The position numbers and the translations under genes are program-made. The notes beneath the pieces were generated by a model, which was not told the origin of the DNA, made no database searches, and worked only from the letters and a program-made list of their open reading frames with translations. Shown piece by piece: positions 6,501 through 7,522 of a stretch of 7,522 nt of DNA (its first letter is position 1; each line of letters begins with the position of its first letter). This DNA is from Kiritimatiellia bacterium (GTDB lineage Bacteria; Verrucomicrobiota; Kiritimatiellia; CAIQIC01; Lenti-01), in contig JAHDSS010000114.1 in assembly GCA_018432565.1 (NCBI GenBank), positions 1 to 7,522 of the forward strand, written 5' to 3'.

Positions 6501-6928
6501 TCCACCCGGTCGCTCAGGAATTCCACCCCCAGCCCCAGCTGGTCGAACCGGTTGCCGTTCCGCGTCCACCGCCCGTCGTAATACACGTTCGCCCCCACGA
6601 TGCACGGCAGGGCGCCCTCCACCAGCCGCCGCACCCCCAGTCCCAGATTGATCTCCTCCTCGTCCCGGTCATTCACGGAAGCCCGCGGATTCAAAAACAG
6701 CACGCCCCCGTCCCGGCGGACCAGCGGAATCCAGACATCACCCATCCCGGCAGTCTCGCCTTCCGCCGCGTGCAGCCCGATTGTCACGGGAATAATCCCC
6801 GTCCCGCCGGCCGTCTCCGCTCCCTCGCAGACCGTCCCTGCAGCCAGCCCCGCCAGCACCCCCGCCACCCATCCGCGCACCGCAACCGAACCCAAAACCC
6901 TCTTCTTCGCAAAGAGATATCGATTCAT
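3572..6928 (-). CDS. Inverse autotransporter (type Ve, intimin/invasin-like) with parallel beta-helix passenger
   Basis: This 1118-residue protein should insert an N-terminal beta-barrel in the outer membrane and export its C-terminal passenger. Residues 1 to about 38 form a signal peptide (MNRYLFAKKR, then a hydrophobic core). Residues 44-305 match the inverse autotransporter barrel: INLGLGVRR, GANVYYD, FDQLGLGVEFLSD, RVDARANYYLP, GWDAEIGLRLP, VFAGYQYFD and a final strand RAGARVRLPFEIG. An Arg/Thr/Glu-rich insert occupies about 156-221. A linker (306-375) leads to FVDGDAGNDGNPGTAEAPKATV, the usual opening of such beta-helix passengers. From about 514 to 1002 lie some 17 repeats, each opening with Asn (NxVxxxxxxGΦxΦxA), mostly 28-30 residues. 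The C-terminus carries GNWWG (1085-1089), a common beta-helix end motif. No Ig-like or lectin domain is seen, unlike enterobacterial intimins. The start at 6928 is chosen because it opens the signal peptide; the in-frame extension to 7063 reads through spacer repeats. No strong ribosome binding site precedes it. Surface adhesion is inferred from the family. Confidence 0.9.
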   Translation of the reverse strand: MNRYLFAKKRVLGSVAVRGWVAGVLAGLAAGTVCEGAETAGGTGIIPVTIGLHAAEGETAGMGDVWIPLVRRDGGVLFLNPRASVNDRDEEEINLGLGVRRLVEGALPCIVGANVYYDGRWTRNGNRFDQLGLGVEFLSDRVDARANYYLPDRDTALVDVVETETVTETRRLRQDVETIWGDPYGAAHDIRQDYVTRLTLRETVLRETLTQVYENREAALEGWDAEIGLRLPVLEDVVQTRVFAGYQYFDNPFGGCLKGWTGRLEVRALEGRLLLDAQVFENRELNQTDWRAGARVRLPFEIGALAQGRNPFAGTAAGADAGLRARLDEMVMRDPKIQTSKSGYVENAARQAKTAQSKTKIRRREESATAVIAEGITFVDGDAGNDGNPGTAEAPKATVQGGIAGVQAASRLHTVTWPDGAPRRVVYVQAAGTPYANAMVTEANVALIGSGTAIPGFGGKAFGGGTRPVVRGTGTGIQVNLGADGAAIAGFEITTEGAGLGVSSGSGRILVMDNLIRDNMGGLHISAVGKFDSWVAGNRFAENTDWGALIDATGGAGETLRLRVDDNRFENGIAGLRGVADGYDSGEVRISGNTVRDTTDRGLWFRMMAGAGSTGGMTVELLDNTAVNAGAAAGGVGLYAGVRTVDGDALVRMEGNEVDGGGGHGLYGEAFGQQAGNAGLLLAGNRVSGVQDMGIGGRTETADGESRAEASGNVVAGGVRGVSMQAFSHGDGGAVAWVEANRVTDVTSVGVQAVAETDAGPATAMALNNQVERSGDVGVDVWAGSEGDRAEAWLEKNRVSDCSTAGLMGSATTERENMMAVVYAKDNQADRCGDYGLHMHARGYFDGDAGVLLENNRAVNGTGTGMYGRASGSFGSGGVQIVAMKNSAGFNAGGGLVLDAESASGDASVMAAQNETMDNEGAGLAIRAEATAGNAMAAALQNESGRNADPADPPQGAGIGMEVLAGVQGRMVALYNETAGNGQGGLTGILAAQTGVVESGYNESTGHASGDGFGQRLQLSVSDSLELRGYANTLQGNLTGLDLDVSGSDPAAGFDLVFSSGCLLDNQDVNVRHNGPAGAPLDARGNWWGRFPPDPALIVQAGAGTIDSSDAQPVSPGP

Positions 6929-6973
6929 CCCCGTTTCGTCAATCCCCACCGCACCACCAGCCGCGCCCCCTCT

Positions 6974-7040
6974 GCTGGTTGATGGTCGTTGGTTGATGGT
7001 TAGTGGTTGGGGGTCGTTGGCCAGACCCCGGACCTCCCCT
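6974..7040 (+). repeat. GTTGGT/GATGGT word array upstream of the autotransporter gene
   Basis: Repeated words such as TGGTTGATGGTCGTTGG and TTGATGGTTAGTGG are followed by GTCGTTGGCCAGACCCCGGACCTCCCC, the same vocabulary as the 3303-3395 array. It lies immediately 5' of the autotransporter gene, so the native leader and promoter must lie within or beyond this repeat DNA. Confidence 0.6.
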
Positions 7041-7055
7041 CTCCCCCCTGCCTCT

Positions 7056-7095
7056 ACTTGCATATTGAATATTGTTCTGTTGGATATTAGCTATT
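7056..7095 (+). repeat. TTGGATA module, copy 3 (diverged)
   Basis: ACTTGCATATTGAATATTG-TTCTG-TTGGATATTAGCTATT matches the other modules with several substitutions in the 7-mers, while the central TTGTTCTGTTGGATATT is intact. It lies about 128 bp upstream of the autotransporter start. Confidence 0.7.
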
Positions 7096-7170
7096 CCCTC
7101 CCCCCCCCTTTGTCCTCCGTCATCCGCCATCCGTCCTCTGTCCTCCGCCCTCCGACCTCCCCCCCTCACT

Positions 7171-7271
7171 CCCATCCGTCTCCATCCGTGCTTGACGGTT
7201 TCGCTTGTCGCCTGCTCGATCCCCCATCCGTGCAATCCGTGAAATCCGTAGCTGGCTGTTGGTTGCTGGCC
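7171..7271 (+). repeat. 101-bp direct repeat, right copy (upstream of the autotransporter gene)
   Basis: This is the partner of 3406-3506, with 5 substitutions and no gap in 101 bp and the same orientation. The start-to-start distance is 3765 bp. It is followed directly by a TTGGATA module, whereas the left copy is preceded by one at 3253-3286. Confidence 0.9.
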
Positions 7272-7275
7272 GCCC

Positions 7276-7316
7276 ACTTGAACATTGGATATTGTTCTGT
7301 TGGATATTGGACATTG
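7276..7316 (+). repeat. TTGGATA module, copy 4
   Basis: ACTTGAACATTGGATATTG-TTCTG-TTGGATATTGGACATTG is the closest relative of copy 1 at 2315-2355, differing only in the first 7-mer. Even the following CTCCCC is shared. The two lie nearly 5 kb apart in different spacers. Confidence 0.75.
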
Positions 7317-7349
7317 CTCCCCTTCCTCCCCTTTCTCCCCTTCCTCCCC

Positions 7350-7406
7350 AATCCTTCCCAATCCTGATAATCCTGAAAAATCCTGTAAATCCTGTCATGC
7401 CTGTCC
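7350..7406 (+). repeat. AATCCTG tandem array, 9-10 bp period
   Basis: AATCCT units start at 7350, 7360, 7369, 7379 and 7388, each completed with a varied 2-4 bp tail, and a degraded unit (ATGCCTGTCC) ends the array at 7406. The period resembles the ATCCGT runs inside the 101-bp direct repeats. It is preceded by a CTTCCTCCCC pyrimidine run (7320-7349). Confidence 0.7.
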
Positions 7407-7522
7407 AACTGTTGAAGAGCTGATATTTTCCAACCATCTGCGGGAACTGGTGTTGCACGACGGATCAGATGTGAGCGATTTGAAGTTCGGTGACCCGTTT
7501 CTCTATGTTTCTTCGCCTCCGC
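7407..7522. other. Right-edge segment without a supported gene
   Basis: One plus-strand frame stays open to the window end (reading VEELIFSNHLRELVLHDG...) but has no ATG or ribosome binding site and runs back into the AATCCTG array. The last bases, TTTCTTCGCCTCCGC, resemble another short repeated word and suggest the mosaic continues past the edge. A gene fragment cannot be excluded because the sequence stops. Confidence 0.35.

Noticed and set aside
3950..6982. A 1010-codon open frame on the plus strand opposite the autotransporter gene
   Set aside because: It is rich in Arg, Pro and His, has no recognisable domain or signal peptide, and mirrors the codon bias of the real minus-strand gene. 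It is a shadow of that gene.
6929..7063. A 45-residue N-terminal extension of the autotransporter
   Set aside because: The extension translates repeat-array DNA and would place the signal peptide internally. The ATG at 6928 gives a proper exported N-terminus.
7120..7458. Small minus-strand open frames in the right-hand spacer
   Set aside because: They are translations of the AATCCTG, TTGGATA and ATCCGT repeat arrays, with no ribosome binding site or domain.

Overview
The window is high-GC bacterial DNA with three protein genes separated by unusually repeat-rich spacers. The C-ending codon use, the inverse autotransporter with a beta-helix passenger, and spacers built from short repeated words suggest a diderm of the Planctomycetes-Verrucomicrobia-Lentisphaerae-Kiritimatiellae group. 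That placement is an inference from gene families and style; there is no rRNA or marker gene to confirm it.

Layout, left to right. Positions 1-267 are a non-coding leader with a short tandem repeat. Positions 268-1962 (+) encode an AMP-forming long-chain acyl-CoA synthetase, closed by a textbook intrinsic terminator at 1981-2009. Positions 2051-2177 form a 127-bp element with perfect 16-bp terminal inverted repeats and nested palindromes, like a MITE. After a pyrimidine-rich word array comes a minus-strand gene (3156 down to 2373) for a lipoprotein-type alpha-acetolactate decarboxylase. It is broken by one extra G in a nine-G tract; removing that G restores a 260-residue protein with all three predicted metal-binding histidines. 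A second repeat mosaic (3221-3564) follows. The minus-strand gene from 6928 to 3572 encodes a 1118-residue inverse autotransporter (type Ve secretion): signal peptide, intimin-like beta-barrel, linker, then a parallel beta-helix passenger of about 17 Asn-ladder repeats, mostly near 28 residues. A third repeat mosaic (6974-7406) fills most of the right end.

The three genes do not form a pathway or an operon. The synthetase converges on the other two, and the decarboxylase and autotransporter are separated by about 415 bp of repeats. The acyl-CoA synthetase activates fatty acids in the cytoplasm; the decarboxylase would turn acetolactate into acetoin, apparently anchored in the envelope; the autotransporter would display a fibre-like adhesin on the surface.

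The most unusual content is in the spacers. A 40-bp AT-rich module based on the 7-mer TTGGATA occurs four times in one orientation. A 101-bp direct repeat (96 of 101 positions identical) brackets the autotransporter gene. Several other short-period word arrays recur in the same spacers. I see no CRISPR array, tRNA, rRNA, transposase or phage gene.
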